Source of the DNA: Rhodospirillum sp. UBA1311
GTDB lineage: Bacteria > Pseudomonadota > Alphaproteobacteria > Rhodospirillales > Rhodospirillaceae
Reading direction: 5' to 3'
DNA: 34,779 nt
Assembly: GCA_002307145.1 (NCBI GenBank)
Contig: DBTR01000041.1
Span: forward strand, 8,468 to 43,246
Positions 23,847 through 31,021 of this stretch are shown piece after piece (positions within the stretch are counted from its first letter, which is position 1; each line of letters opens with the position of its first letter). The notes below the pieces were generated by a model. The model ran no database searches and was not told the DNA's origin. It worked only from the letters and a program-made list of their open reading frames with translations. The translations under genes and the position numbers were made by a program.

Positions 23847-25205
23847 TCAGACCGCCCGCGAGTGGCGTTGTTCGCCTTCGACGAGATAGCGGTCGAAGGC
23901 GGCGCAGGCGGAGCGGACGAACGGGCGCCCGGCTTCGGTGATCTTGAGTACGTCGCCCTCGCGCACCAGCAGGCCGTCAATTTCCATTTCGGCGAGGCGG
24001 GGGTAGTCGGCGCGGAGGTCGCTGATGTCGACGCCATGAAGCTCTGCGGTGGCCGCGATATCGACGCGGAGGTCGCACATCAGGCGCTCGATGATCGCGC
24101 GGCGCGCCTTGTCGGCGACCGAAACCGCGATGCCGCGCTTGGTGGCGAACTCGCCCGCCATGATGGTTTCGGAATAGGCCTTGATGTCGCCGTCGTTGAC
24201 CGCGTAGCCCTGCGGCAGTTCGGAAATGCCGGACGCGCCCATGCCGATCAGCGACAAGGCGGTGTCGCTGGTGTAGCCCTGGAAGTTGCGGTTGAGGGTG
24301 CCGTTGGCAAGCGCGATGGCGAGGTCGTCGTCGGGGTGGGCGTAGTGGTCGAAGCCGATCGCGGTGTAGCCCGCGTCGAGGAGCATGTCGCGCGCGGCCG
24401 TGGCCTGGTCCCATCGCGCCGGGGCGTCGGGAAGGCTCTCGTCGGGGATCAGGTTCTGGTGCTTGCGCATCCACGGCACATGGGCGTAGCCGAACACCGC
24501 GAGACGGTCGGGGGAAAGCGGCAGGATATTCGCGATGGTGTCGCGGACATTCTCCTCGGTCTGGTAGGGCAGGCCGTACATCAGGTCGATGTTGATCCGG
24601 TCGATGCCGACCTCCCGGACGCCGTTGATCGCGCGCTCGACCACGCCGAGCGGCTGAATCCGGTTGATCGCCTTCTGCACCTTGGGCGTGAGGTCCTGCA
24701 CGCCGAACGAGGCGCGGGTCACGCCGGTGGCGGCCATCGCCTTGATCAGGTCGGGGCGGGTGGTGCGCGGGTCGAGTTCGATCGCGATCTCGGCGTCGTC
24801 GCGGAAGGTGAACGCGGCGCGCAGGTCGTCCATCAGGGTGGTGAAGTCCGCGCCGGAGAGAATCGAGGGGCTGCCGCCGCCGAAGTGGAGGTGGCGCACC
24901 GGCTGCGGCGCGCGGCCGCCGCCCAGCGCATCCGCGACGAGGCGGATCTCGCGGCGCAGCACGTCGAGATAGGAGGCAACCGGCGAATAGCTGTTCGCGC
25001 CGCGCGTATGGCAGCCGCAGAACCAGCAGATCACCTCGCAATAGGGCACATGCAGATACAGCGAAAGCTCTTGTGTGTCCGACATTCCGCTCAACCACCC
25101 GCGATAGATTTCGGGCGTGATTCCGGCATGGAAATGCGGGGCGGTGGGGTAGGACGTGTAACGCGGGATGCGCGTATCGTATTTCGCAATCAACTGGGTC
25201 GGCAT
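23847..25205 (-). CDS. hemN: Oxygen-independent coproporphyrinogen III oxidase (radical SAM)
   Basis: 452 residues. It decarboxylates coproporphyrinogen III to protoporphyrinogen IX without oxygen, in haem and possibly bacteriochlorophyll synthesis. The N-terminal YDTRIPRYTSYPTAPHF is diagnostic of HemN rather than HemW. The radical SAM cluster is YCEVICWFCGC (Cys56, 60, 63, plus Cys65), followed by LHFGGGSPSIL. The C-terminal HemN domain starts near 360 (GMGASGISELPQGYAVN). GGAGC lies 3-7 bases before the ATG at 25205. No clear FNR/FixK box (TTGAT-N4-ATCAA) is seen in the 111-base gap to the divergent isomerase-like gene. Confidence 0.95.
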   Translation of the reverse strand: MPTQLIAKYDTRIPRYTSYPTAPHFHAGITPEIYRGWLSGMSDTQELSLYLHVPYCEVICWFCGCHTRGANSYSPVASYLDVLRREIRLVADALGGGRAPQPVRHLHFGGGSPSILSGADFTTLMDDLRAAFTFRDDAEIAIELDPRTTRPDLIKAMAATGVTRASFGVQDLTPKVQKAINRIQPLGVVERAINGVREVGIDRINIDLMYGLPYQTEENVRDTIANILPLSPDRLAVFGYAHVPWMRKHQNLIPDESLPDAPARWDQATAARDMLLDAGYTAIGFDHYAHPDDDLAIALANGTLNRNFQGYTSDTALSLIGMGASGISELPQGYAVNDGDIKAYSETIMAGEFATKRGIAVSVADKARRAIIERLMCDLRVDIAATAELHGVDISDLRADYPRLAEMEIDGLLVREGDVLKITEAGRPFVRSACAAFDRYLVEGEQRHSRAV

Positions 25206-25316
25206 GGTGCTCCCTTTCAATTCAGAAGCTAGGCGGAGCGCGTTTACCTTGCAAGGGGCAGTCTCTCCGCGCACACTCCGCGAAATCGCGTTCAGACAAA
25301 AAAGGGGTCAGCGTCC

Positions 25317-26156
25317 ATGCCGAGGTTTTCCGCGCATCTATCGTTTCTGTTCCAGGAATGGGAGATGGAAAGCCGCTTCATCGCTGCGCGCGAGGCGGGG
25401 TTCAAGGGCGTCGATCTTGGCTTTCCCTATGACATTCCGCTCGGGCGGCTCGGCGACCTGTTGAGCATGAACGGATTGGAACTCGCGAGCTTCCACGCAC
25501 CTGCGGGCAATTGGGAAGCGGGCGAACGCGGCATCGCGGCACTGCCGGGCCGCGAGGACGAATTCTTCGCCGGGCTGGAAAAAGCCTTCGACCTCGCCGA
25601 CTTCTGCGACGCGAAACGGATTCATGTCTTCGCCGGGATCGTGCCCGACGAGGAGGACGTGGACTTCGACGACGTCTACGACACCTACATCGGCAATCTC
25701 GTGCGCGCGGCGAAAGAAGCGCGGCAGAACGGCATGAAAATCCTGATCGAGCCGGTCTCCGAACTCACCATCCCGGGCTACATGCTCTCGACCCCGGATC
25801 AGGCGCTCGCGGTGATCAATGACGTCAACGACCCCGGCCTCGGCCTGCTGTTCGACGTCTACCACGCGCAGAACGGCCAGGGGCGTCTCGCCGAGACCCT
25901 CGAAACCGGGATGGCGAGCCTCTCGCACGTCCACATCGCGGGCGTGCCGGACCGCGCCGAGCCGGATACCGGCGAGGTCAACTATCCTTATCTCTTCGAT
26001 CTCCTCGACGCGCACGGCTACGGTGGCTGGATCGGTCTCGAATACAACCCGCGCATGGGCACTCTGCCGGGCCTCAAATGGGCGAAAGCCTGGGGAATCC
26101 GGCCCGAAAACGTCACCCTTGCGCCCGATGCTCCGGTCAAGCCGAAGCGGCATTGA
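25317..26156 (+). CDS. Hydroxypyruvate isomerase family protein (Hyi/OtnI-like TIM barrel)
   Basis: 279 residues of the AP-endonuclease-2-like TIM-barrel fold. It starts PRFSAHLSFLFQEWEMESRF, typical of Hyi. Metal and catalytic residues are in place: Glu145 (ILIEPVS), Asp180/His183 (LLFDVYHAQ), His206 (HVHIAGVPDR) and Glu242 (IGLEYNP). Relatives isomerise hydroxypyruvate with tartronate semialdehyde, or 2-oxo-tetronates. No glyoxylate-carboligase, tartronate-semialdehyde-reductase or tetronate-kinase genes are visible nearby, so the substrate is open. GGGG about 10 bases upstream supports the ATG at 25317. It is divergent from hemN, and 1.5 kb from the sigma-54 cassette. Confidence 0.88.
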   Translation: MPRFSAHLSFLFQEWEMESRFIAAREAGFKGVDLGFPYDIPLGRLGDLLSMNGLELASFHAPAGNWEAGERGIAALPGREDEFFAGLEKAFDLADFCDAKRIHVFAGIVPDEEDVDFDDVYDTYIGNLVRAAKEARQNGMKILIEPVSELTIPGYMLSTPDQALAVINDVNDPGLGLLFDVYHAQNGQGRLAETLETGMASLSHVHIAGVPDRAEPDTGEVNYPYLFDLLDAHGYGGWIGLEYNPRMGTLPGLKWAKAWGIRPENVTLAPDAPVKPKRH

Positions 26157-26185
26157 AAAGGTGACCGGAGAAGGGCTTCTTGCTC

Positions 26186-26214
26186 TTGACGGGTTTGGCG
26201 AAGGGCGCTATTAA
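26186..26214 (+). promoter_or_regulatory. Sigma-70-type promoter of tRNA-His
   Basis: TTGACG (26186-26191), a 17-base spacer and TATTAA (26209-26214), ending 13 bases before the tRNA. Each hexamer matches the consensus at five of six (or close) positions, and the spacing is ideal. Confidence 0.8.
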
Positions 26215-26227
26215 CGGCGCCTCGTGT

Positions 26228-26305
26228 GGCGGGTGTAGCTCAGTTGGTTAGAGCGCCAGTTTGTGGTACTGGATGTCGTCGGTTCGATTCCGATCACTCG
26301 CCCCA
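26228..26305 (+). tRNA. tRNA-His (anticodon GTG)
   Basis: The cloverleaf folds fully. The acceptor GCGGGTG pairs with CACTCGC, with an encoded extra G at position -1 (26228) facing C73, the identity mark of histidine tRNA. The D-arm is GCTC/GAGC, the anticodon stem CCAGT/ACTGG around TTGTGGT (anticodon GTG), and the T-arm GTCGG/CCGAT with loop TTCGATT. CCA is encoded (26303-26305). Confidence 0.97.
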
Positions 26306-26315
26306 CTCCCCTTCG

Positions 26316-26349
26316 AAGCAAAAGCCCGCTTTTCAGCGGGCTTTTGCTT
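26316..26349. terminator. Bidirectional terminator after tRNA-His
   Basis: A perfect 15-bp stem (26316-26330 with 26335-26349) has a TTTC loop, with A-rich and T-rich arms. It closes the tRNA unit and, on the minus strand, the coiled-coil gene whose stop codon lies in the loop and right arm. Confidence 0.9.
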
Positions 26350-26857
26350 TGATCGGTTGCGGCGGCGTTTCGAAGTTTTCGAGCGCCAGGGGCATCGCCG
26401 CGTTGGCGGGCGGCGGCGGCTCGGCTGCGGGGGCGGAAGGTATGGCCGCCTGTGCCTCGGCAATCGCCCGAACCCGGCCGACGGTGCGGGGTTCGAGCCG
26501 CGCCAGGCGATCCTCAAGACTGGCGACGGTGGCGATCAGCGCGTCGCGCTGCTCGACCCAGAGCGCCTCGCGGGCGATCGCGCCGGTCTGGTATTCCGCA
26601 TGGCGGCGTTCGATGTCGTCGTTGGTGGCGGTGCGGCAGCGTTCGATTTCCGTCATCAGTTCGCCGCGCGCGAACTTGGTCTGGCGGAGCGTTTCCGCTT
26701 CGATCCGCTTCATTCCGTCCTCCATCTCGCGACGCAGTTCGACCTTGAGTTCGTAGGCGCTGCGGGCGAGCGAGGAGAGATAAGTGACGAGGGTGATGCC
26801 GAGGACGATGACGGTCACCAGCACCAGCGTAAGTCCCAACACGGCGGCAAAGCTCAT
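26333..26857 (-). CDS. Small membrane-anchored coiled-coil protein of unknown function
   Basis: 174 residues; I do not recognise a named family. Residues 4-28 form one strong membrane segment (rich in Leu, Val, Ile). A long charged helix from about 35 to 130 has coiled-coil character (YELKVELRREMEDGMKRIEA, VASLEDRLARLEPRTVGRV). A Pro/Ala-rich tail follows (AAIPSAPAAEPPPPANAAM), ending with basic KAKAR. The topology suggests a short N-terminal anchor and a cytoplasmic helix. GGAGGAAA lies about 9 bases before the ATG. It is 31 bases after the CoA-binding gene and its 3' end is inside the tRNA terminator. Confidence 0.75.
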   Translation of the reverse strand: MSFAAVLGLTLVLVTVIVLGITLVTYLSSLARSAYELKVELRREMEDGMKRIEAETLRQTKFARGELMTEIERCRTATNDDIERRHAEYQTGAIAREALWVEQRDALIATVASLEDRLARLEPRTVGRVRAIAEAQAAIPSAPAAEPPPPANAAMPLALENFETPPQPIKAKAR

Positions 26858-26888
26858 GGGGCGGTTTCCTCCGGTTGGGTCCGCCGAC

Positions 26889-27320
26889 TCAGCGACGAAT
26901 ACCGAGGCGGGTTATATCGATTTTCGGGCAGCGGTCCATGATCACCGTCACTCCGGCCGCGCGCGCCCGGGCCGCGGCTTCCTCGTCGATCACGTCGAGC
27001 TGCATCCAAACCACTTTTGCTCCGATCGCGATCGCTTCGTCGGTGATCGCTCCGGCGAACTCGCTGCGCCGGAAGATGTCCACCATGTCGACCGGGTCGG
27101 GAATTTCGCTCAGGCTCGCGTGGACCACCTCGCCGAGAAGGGTCGTCCCCGCCAGCCCCGGGTTCACCGGAATCACCCGGTAGCCCTGCTTCTGGAGGAA
27201 CTCCATGACTTCGTGGCTCGGGCGGTAGGGATCGTCGGACGCCCCCACCAAGGCGATCGTCGAAACCGAGGTCAGGACCTCGCGGATCGTGTCGTTGCCG
27301 TTGATCGCGGAAGAGGGCAT
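26889..27320 (-). CDS. CoA-binding domain protein (YccU-like)
   Basis: 143 residues, a single Rossmann-type CoA-binding domain. Elements: STIALVGASDDPYRPSHEV at 19-37 (nucleotide loop), YRVIPVNPGLAGTTLLGE, PDPVDMVDIFRRSEFAG, KVVWMQLDVIDEEAAARA and the C-terminal VIMDRCPKIDI. Proteins of this size are the stand-alone relatives of the succinyl-CoA-synthetase alpha N-terminal domain; no enzymatic role is established. GGAGG is 5 bases before the ATG. It lies 63 bases downstream of the degenerate phosphohexomutase and 31 upstream of the coiled-coil gene, so the three may form an operon. Confidence 0.9.
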   Translation of the reverse strand: MPSSAINGNDTIREVLTSVSTIALVGASDDPYRPSHEVMEFLQKQGYRVIPVNPGLAGTTLLGEVVHASLSEIPDPVDMVDIFRRSEFAGAITDEAIAIGAKVVWMQLDVIDEEAAARARAAGVTVIMDRCPKIDITRLGIRR

Positions 27321-27383
27321 CGGGGCCTCCGGGGCGGTTGAAGTGGCGCAGACTCATGATGATGCCCTTCCGGCGTGCGCTAT

Positions 27384-28406
27384 TCAAGACTTCGCGGCGG
27401 ATGCGGCGAGACCCATTCCCATTCCAAACGCGGCGGGGGAGATCGAACCTTTGCCCAGCACCACGTCTTCCTCGTCCAGTTCCGCACGCAGGGCGGCTGC
27501 GGATTTTCCGCTTTCCGAGATCGCGCGGATCACCTTGAGGGCATGCTTGATGCTGTCGCTGCGCGCCTTGCGACGTGAGGCGAGGAGGCCGTTTCCTGCG
27601 ATCGGCTGGCGGCCGCGCCGCGTCGAGAGAATATGGAGGCGGTGCCACTCGCGGATCGGCTCGCCGAAATTGTCGACGATCAGGACGCCGATGCCGTCGC
27701 CCGAGAACGCGATGCCGATGTCGAAGCCGCCCGCGACCACCGATTCGCCGAGTTCCCGCACCGCGGTTTCCGCATCCCGCGCGATCAGGGGCGCGTCGCC
27801 GCCCTGGTTGATCACCACCTGTCGCCCCGGCAGCGCCGTTGCGAGGCTGGTGACGATGTCGCTGGTCGCGCCGTTGCCCGCATCCCACAGCACCGCGAGG
27901 TCGCCGTGCGCCGGGCGCGCGCCGTGGAGCAGCCAGCGCAGGTAGCCGTGCGAGAGATTGGTCTCGGTCAGGCGGCCGTTGCCGCTGATGCCGTCGAAGC
28001 GGTCGGTGCGGCTCGCCTCGAACCGTTCCTTCAATTCGAAACTCGGCATCGGATTGTTGTCGAGGACGAGGCGGAAGCCGATGGTGCCGTCCTCGGCCTC
28101 GGCTGAGGTCACCATCAACGCGTTCGGAATGTCGAGGGCGCGGCAAGCGTGGACCAGCATCGGGTATGGTGCGCAGCCGAGGAACACCACGTCGCAATCC
28201 GCGCCTTGCAAGCCGCCGATGACGAGGTGGACATGGGTGCGGTTGAGCGGGCGGCGGTCCGAGGCCACGACGATCTTGGGCGTCGCCGAGTTCGCGATGC
28301 CGACGCCGAGGTGAAGTCCGAAGCGATAGATATCGCGGGTTCCGAACGCCTCGTCGAAGCGTCCGCAGATGTGGTGATCCTGCCGGATGGCGATTTTTCC
28401 GCGCAT
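27384..28406 (-). CDS. Degenerate phosphohexomutase homologue (predicted pseudoenzyme)
   Basis: 340 residues; active family members have about 450. Domain I is recognisable (KIVVASDRRPLNRTHVHLVI, CAPYPMLVHACRALDIP), and so is domain II (LAVLWDAGNGATSDIVTSL). At the phosphoserine loop, where enzymes such as AlgC read TGSHNPPDYNGFK, this protein reads TSAEAEDGTIGFR (100-112), so the catalytic Ser and following His become Ala and Glu. The metal loop AFDGDGDR is AFSGDGIG (233-240), losing two of three aspartates and the arginine. Domains III/IV are mostly missing, with no GEMSGH-like loop. The frame is open throughout and codons look normal, so it is not a decayed pseudogene. The ATG at 28406 has GGGAG 7 bases upstream; one at 28424 does not. 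Confidence 0.75.
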   Translation of the reverse strand: MRGKIAIRQDHHICGRFDEAFGTRDIYRFGLHLGVGIANSATPKIVVASDRRPLNRTHVHLVIGGLQGADCDVVFLGCAPYPMLVHACRALDIPNALMVTSAEAEDGTIGFRLVLDNNPMPSFELKERFEASRTDRFDGISGNGRLTETNLSHGYLRWLLHGARPAHGDLAVLWDAGNGATSDIVTSLATALPGRQVVINQGGDAPLIARDAETAVRELGESVVAGGFDIGIAFSGDGIGVLIVDNFGEPIREWHRLHILSTRRGRQPIAGNGLLASRRKARSDSIKHALKVIRAISESGKSAAALRAELDEEDVVLGKGSISPAAFGMGMGLAASAAKS

Positions 28407-28451
28407 CGTAATCTCCCAGGGCATGCGTCATTTTTTTCTGATCCCCAAGGA

Positions 28452-28467
28452 AGCACGGCTTATGCCA
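28452..28467 (-). promoter_or_regulatory. Possible sigma-54 promoter of the degenerate mutase group
   Basis: On the minus strand the site reads TGGCATAAGCCGTGCT, with GG and GC spaced exactly as in the cassette promoter at 21491-21506. Mismatches to consensus are at two -24 positions and one -12 position. It predicts a start about 35 bases before the ATG. Confidence 0.4.
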
Positions 28468-28558
28468 AGTCCGATATTCTCCCTAAGCCATTGAAATTAC
28501 GCTTATGACGATCCGCAGGCGGGGGCGCGCCGAGGAGAATTCGCAGTTTGGGATTCGC

Positions 28559-28670
28559 GATTTGCAAATCCTGCGGTTGCGCTTTTGCAGAATGATCGTC
28601 TTCGGTGCGCGGTGCAGATTTCGGCTAGTGCCTTGATTTTTATGAACTACATGAACGGTATTAAAATACC
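28559..28670. promoter_or_regulatory. AT-rich intergenic region with two palindromes (mutase group / rplM)
   Basis: The 400-base gap 28407-28807 has no convincing gene. It holds a perfect 12-bp palindrome GATTTGCAAATC (28559-28570) and an inverted repeat GGTATT-AA-AATACC (28657-28670). The second is 37 bases before the rplM -35 box. Both could be operators. Confidence 0.45.
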
Positions 28671-28707
28671 ACAATTCAATATGTTGAAATATAACGATTA
28701 TTCCTCG

Positions 28708-28736
28708 TTGACACGCCTGCGCGCTGTGGCATACTC
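28708..28736 (+). promoter_or_regulatory. Sigma-70-type promoter of rplM-rpsI
   Basis: TTGACA (28708-28713, perfect -35) is followed by CATACT/ATACTC (28730-28736) at 16-17 bases. The leader to the rplM ATG is about 65 bases. Confidence 0.75.
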
Positions 28737-28807
28737 CGCGCCCTTGACGGTCGGCGCATGGTGCATCGGCCGACTGTTCACCGAATCAGAACAAGACGGA
28801 CGGTGTG

Positions 28808-29272
28808 ATGAAAACCTATTCCGCCAAGCCCTCCGAAGTTGAGCGCAAGTGGCTGCTGATCGACGCCGAGGACGTGGTCCTGGGCCGTCTGGCGGTCATT
28901 ATCGCCAACATTCTGCGGGGTAAGCACAAGACGATGTATACGCCGCATATCGATTGCGGCGACAACGTCATCGTGGTCAACGCCGAGAAGGTGAAGCTGA
29001 CCGGTCGCAAGCTGACCGACAAGCGCTTCTTCTGGCATACCGGTTATCCGGGCGGCATCAAAGACCGCACCATGGGCGAGATCCTCTCGGGCAAGCATCC
29101 CGAGCGCGTCATCGAAAAGGCCGTGCAGCGCATGGTTCCGAAGGGTCCGATGGGCCGCGCCCAGCTGAAGAAGCTGCGCGTCTACCCGGGCGCCGCGCAT
29201 CCCCACGACGCGCAGCAGCCGGAGATCTTCGACGTCGCCGCGCTCAACCCGAAGAACAAGAGGAGCGTGTAA
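28808..29272 (+). CDS. rplM: Large ribosomal subunit protein L13
   Basis: 154 residues, slightly longer than the E. coli protein, with the family core WLLIDAEDVVLGRLAVIIA, GDNVIVVNAEKVKLTGRK, TGYPGGIK and AVQRMVPKGPMGRAQLKKL. It binds 23S rRNA early in 50S assembly. The start MKTYSAKPSEVERKW at 28808 is the usual one; a GTG three bases earlier is less likely. It has its own promoter and is followed after 4 bases by rpsI, the almost universal L13-S9 operon. Confidence 0.98.
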   Translation: MKTYSAKPSEVERKWLLIDAEDVVLGRLAVIIANILRGKHKTMYTPHIDCGDNVIVVNAEKVKLTGRKLTDKRFFWHTGYPGGIKDRTMGEILSGKHPERVIEKAVQRMVPKGPMGRAQLKKLRVYPGAAHPHDAQQPEIFDVAALNPKNKRSV

Positions 29273-29276
29273 CTCC

Positions 29277-29750
29277 ATGGCTGACGATCTGAAATCCCTT
29301 GAGGCCTTGAAGGATCTCGAAGTCGCCGCGGCGCCGGTGAAGGCCGAGCCGAAGCGCGACGCCCAGGGCCGCGCCTACGCCACCGGCAAGCGCAAGAACG
29401 CGATCGCTCGCGTCTGGGTCAAGGCCGGCACCGGCAAGATCACCGTCAACGGCCGCGACGTCCTGGAATACTTCCAGCGTCCGGTTCTGCGCATGGTGAT
29501 CAACCAGCCGTTCGTCGTCTCCAACCGTGAGCGTCAGATCGACGTGGTCTGCACGGTCAAGGGCGGCGGTCTCTCGGGCCAAGCCGGTGCGGTGCGTCAT
29601 GGCATCAGCGTCGCGCTCAACCTGTTCGAGCCGGATCTCCGTGGCGTGCTGAAGAAGGCGGGCTTCCTGACCCGTGATTCGCGCGTCGTCGAGCGTAAGA
29701 AGTACGGCAAGGCCAAGGCCCGCCGTAGCTTCCAGTTCTCCAAGCGTTGA
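29277..29750 (+). CDS. rpsI: Small ribosomal subunit protein S9
   Basis: 157 residues. The conserved S9 part starts near residue 33 (AYATGKRKNAIARVWVKAGT) and ends in the invariant basic tail KKYGKAKARRSFQFSKR, whose last residues touch the P-site tRNA. GGGLSGQAGAVRHGI, the central signature, is present. The first 32 residues are an acidic/Ala-rich extension (KSLEALKDLEVAAAPVKAEP) typical of alphaproteobacterial S9. The ATG lies 4 bases after the rplM stop. A strong terminator follows. Confidence 0.98.
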   Translation: MADDLKSLEALKDLEVAAAPVKAEPKRDAQGRAYATGKRKNAIARVWVKAGTGKITVNGRDVLEYFQRPVLRMVINQPFVVSNRERQIDVVCTVKGGGLSGQAGAVRHGISVALNLFEPDLRGVLKKAGFLTRDSRVVERKKYGKAKARRSFQFSKR

Positions 29751-29788
29751 TCGGCAGCGGGCGGCTGCCCGCGCACTGTCGAACTTCC

Positions 29789-29819
29789 AAAAAAGGCCCG
29801 CCCCGTGCGGGCCTTTTTT
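29789..29819 (+). terminator. Intrinsic terminator of rplM-rpsI
   Basis: AAAAAAGGCCCGC (29789-29801) pairs with GCGGGCCTTTTTT (29807-29819), loop CCCGT. A smaller GCGGGC/GCCCGC hairpin precedes it at 29757-29772. Confidence 0.93.
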
Positions 29820-29874
29820 CATACCCGCCATGCCGGGTGCGCCGGTTGCGGTGGATGTTGGGTTCCCCTAATGT

Positions 29875-29895
29875 GTTGCAACGCATGTTGATGCG
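29875..29895. promoter_or_regulatory. Palindromes just before argC
   Basis: GTTGCAAC (29875-29882) is a perfect palindrome overlapping CGCAT-GTTG-ATGCG (29882-29895). They end 21 bases before the argC ATG and could be an operator or a leader hairpin. No arginine-repressor evidence is available from this window. Confidence 0.3.
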
Positions 29896-29916
29896 ATAAC
29901 AGGAAAGGACAGGACG

Positions 29917-30960
29917 ATGGCGGAGATTGCCAAAGTAGCGATTCTCGGGGCGAGCGGTTACACCGGCGCCGAACTGATCCGACTGCTGGCAAATCACCCG
30001 CGCGTCCGATTGAGCGCGCTCACCGCCGATCGCAAGGCGGGGCAGAGCATGGCCTCGGTGTTTCCCCACCTTGCGCCGCTCAATCTTCCCGATCTCGTCG
30101 CGCTCGATGCTTTCGATGCGTCGTCGGCGGACTTCATCTTCTGCGCGCTGCCGCACGGCACCACCCAGGAGATCATCGCCGCCCTGCCGCGCGATAAGAA
30201 GGTCTGCGACCTCTCCGCCGACTTCCGGCTCCATGATCTCGCGAGCTATGCCGAGTGGTACGGCCACCCGCATCAGGCTCCGGAGTTGCAGGCCGAGGCG
30301 GTCTACGGCCTTACCGAACTCAAACGCGCCGAGGTAGGGAAGGCGCGCCTCGTCGCCAATCCGGGTTGCTACCCGACTACCGCGCAGCTGCCGCTGGTCC
30401 CGCTGATCGAAGCCCGGCAGATCGACCTCGACCAGATCGTGATCGACTCGAAGTCGGGGGTTTCGGGCGCGGGCCGCGCCGCCAAGGAAGGCTCGCTCTA
30501 CACCGAAGTGGCGGAAGGGATGCACGCCTACGGCGTCGCCAGCCATCGCCATTCGCCCGAGATCGAGCAGGGCCTTTCCGCCGCCGCCGGCGAGGCGGTG
30601 ACGGTGAGCTTCACGCCGCACCTGATCCCGATGAACCGCGGCATGCTCTCGACGATCTACGTCCGCATGGTCAACGGCGCGACCGCCGCCGATCTGCACG
30701 CGACGCTCGCCAAGCGCTACGCCGGGGAGCCGTTCGTCCACGTCCTGCCGTTCGGCGCGACGCCGCACACCCGCCACACCCGCGGCTCCAACCTCGCCCT
30801 GATCGGCGTCACCGCCGACCGCCGCCGGAACGCGGCGATCGTCACCTGCGCCATCGACAATCTGGTCAAGGGCGCGTCGGGCCAAGCGGTGCAGAACATG
30901 AACGTGATGCTCGGCTTTGCCGAGACCGAGGGGCTGGCCCTGGTGCCGATGTTCCCCTAA
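29917..30960 (+). CDS. argC: N-acetyl-gamma-glutamyl-phosphate reductase
   Basis: 347 residues, the long (type 1) ArgC. It reduces N-acetylglutamyl-phosphate to the semialdehyde with NADPH in arginine synthesis. The N-terminal GASGYTGAELIRLL (11-24) is the cofactor loop, with CALPHGTT, CDLSADFRL and the nucleophile in VANPGCYPTTAQL (Cys151). SGAGRAAKEGSLYTE and HRHSPEIEQ follow, giving the catalytic histidine region. GGAAAGGACAGGA provides a ribosome site before the ATG. It follows rpsI, an order common in Rhodospirillales, but has a separate transcript because of the terminator between them. Confidence 0.97.
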   Translation: MAEIAKVAILGASGYTGAELIRLLANHPRVRLSALTADRKAGQSMASVFPHLAPLNLPDLVALDAFDASSADFIFCALPHGTTQEIIAALPRDKKVCDLSADFRLHDLASYAEWYGHPHQAPELQAEAVYGLTELKRAEVGKARLVANPGCYPTTAQLPLVPLIEARQIDLDQIVIDSKSGVSGAGRAAKEGSLYTEVAEGMHAYGVASHRHSPEIEQGLSAAAGEAVTVSFTPHLIPMNRGMLSTIYVRMVNGATAADLHATLAKRYAGEPFVHVLPFGATPHTRHTRGSNLALIGVTADRRRNAAIVTCAIDNLVKGASGQAVQNMNVMLGFAETEGLALVPMFP

Positions 30961-30974
30961 ATCTCCTTGAACCG

Positions 30975-31004
30975 CGCGGGCTCCGGCCCGCGCCCCGCTT
31001 TTTT
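30975..31004 (+). terminator. Possible weak terminator or attenuator after argC
   Basis: CGCGGGC (30975-30981) pairs with GCCCGCG (30986-30992) around TCCG. A T6 run (30999-31004) starts six bases after the stem, farther than ideal, so partial read-through into the next gene is likely. Confidence 0.45.
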
Positions 31005-31021
31005 GCCAGTAGAGGTTCCCG

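Noticed and set aside
25206..25316. FNR/FixK box in front of hemN
   Set aside because: The gap was read on both strands; no TTGAT-N4-ATCAA-like sequence is present. TTGCAAGG is too far from the consensus.
26228..26349. tRNA-His as an integration site of a mobile element
   Set aside because: No integrase, direct repeat of the tRNA 3' end or change in composition was seen on either side.
26854..28431. 525-codon minus-strand frame over the CoA-binding and mutase-like genes
   Set aside because: It is an alternative frame of the same strand with an Arg/Pro-rich translation, while the other frames carry recognisable domains and ribosome sites.
28585..28842. 85-codon open frame running into rplM
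   Set aside because: It overlaps the rplM promoter and start in another frame, with no ribosome site and no recognisable motif.
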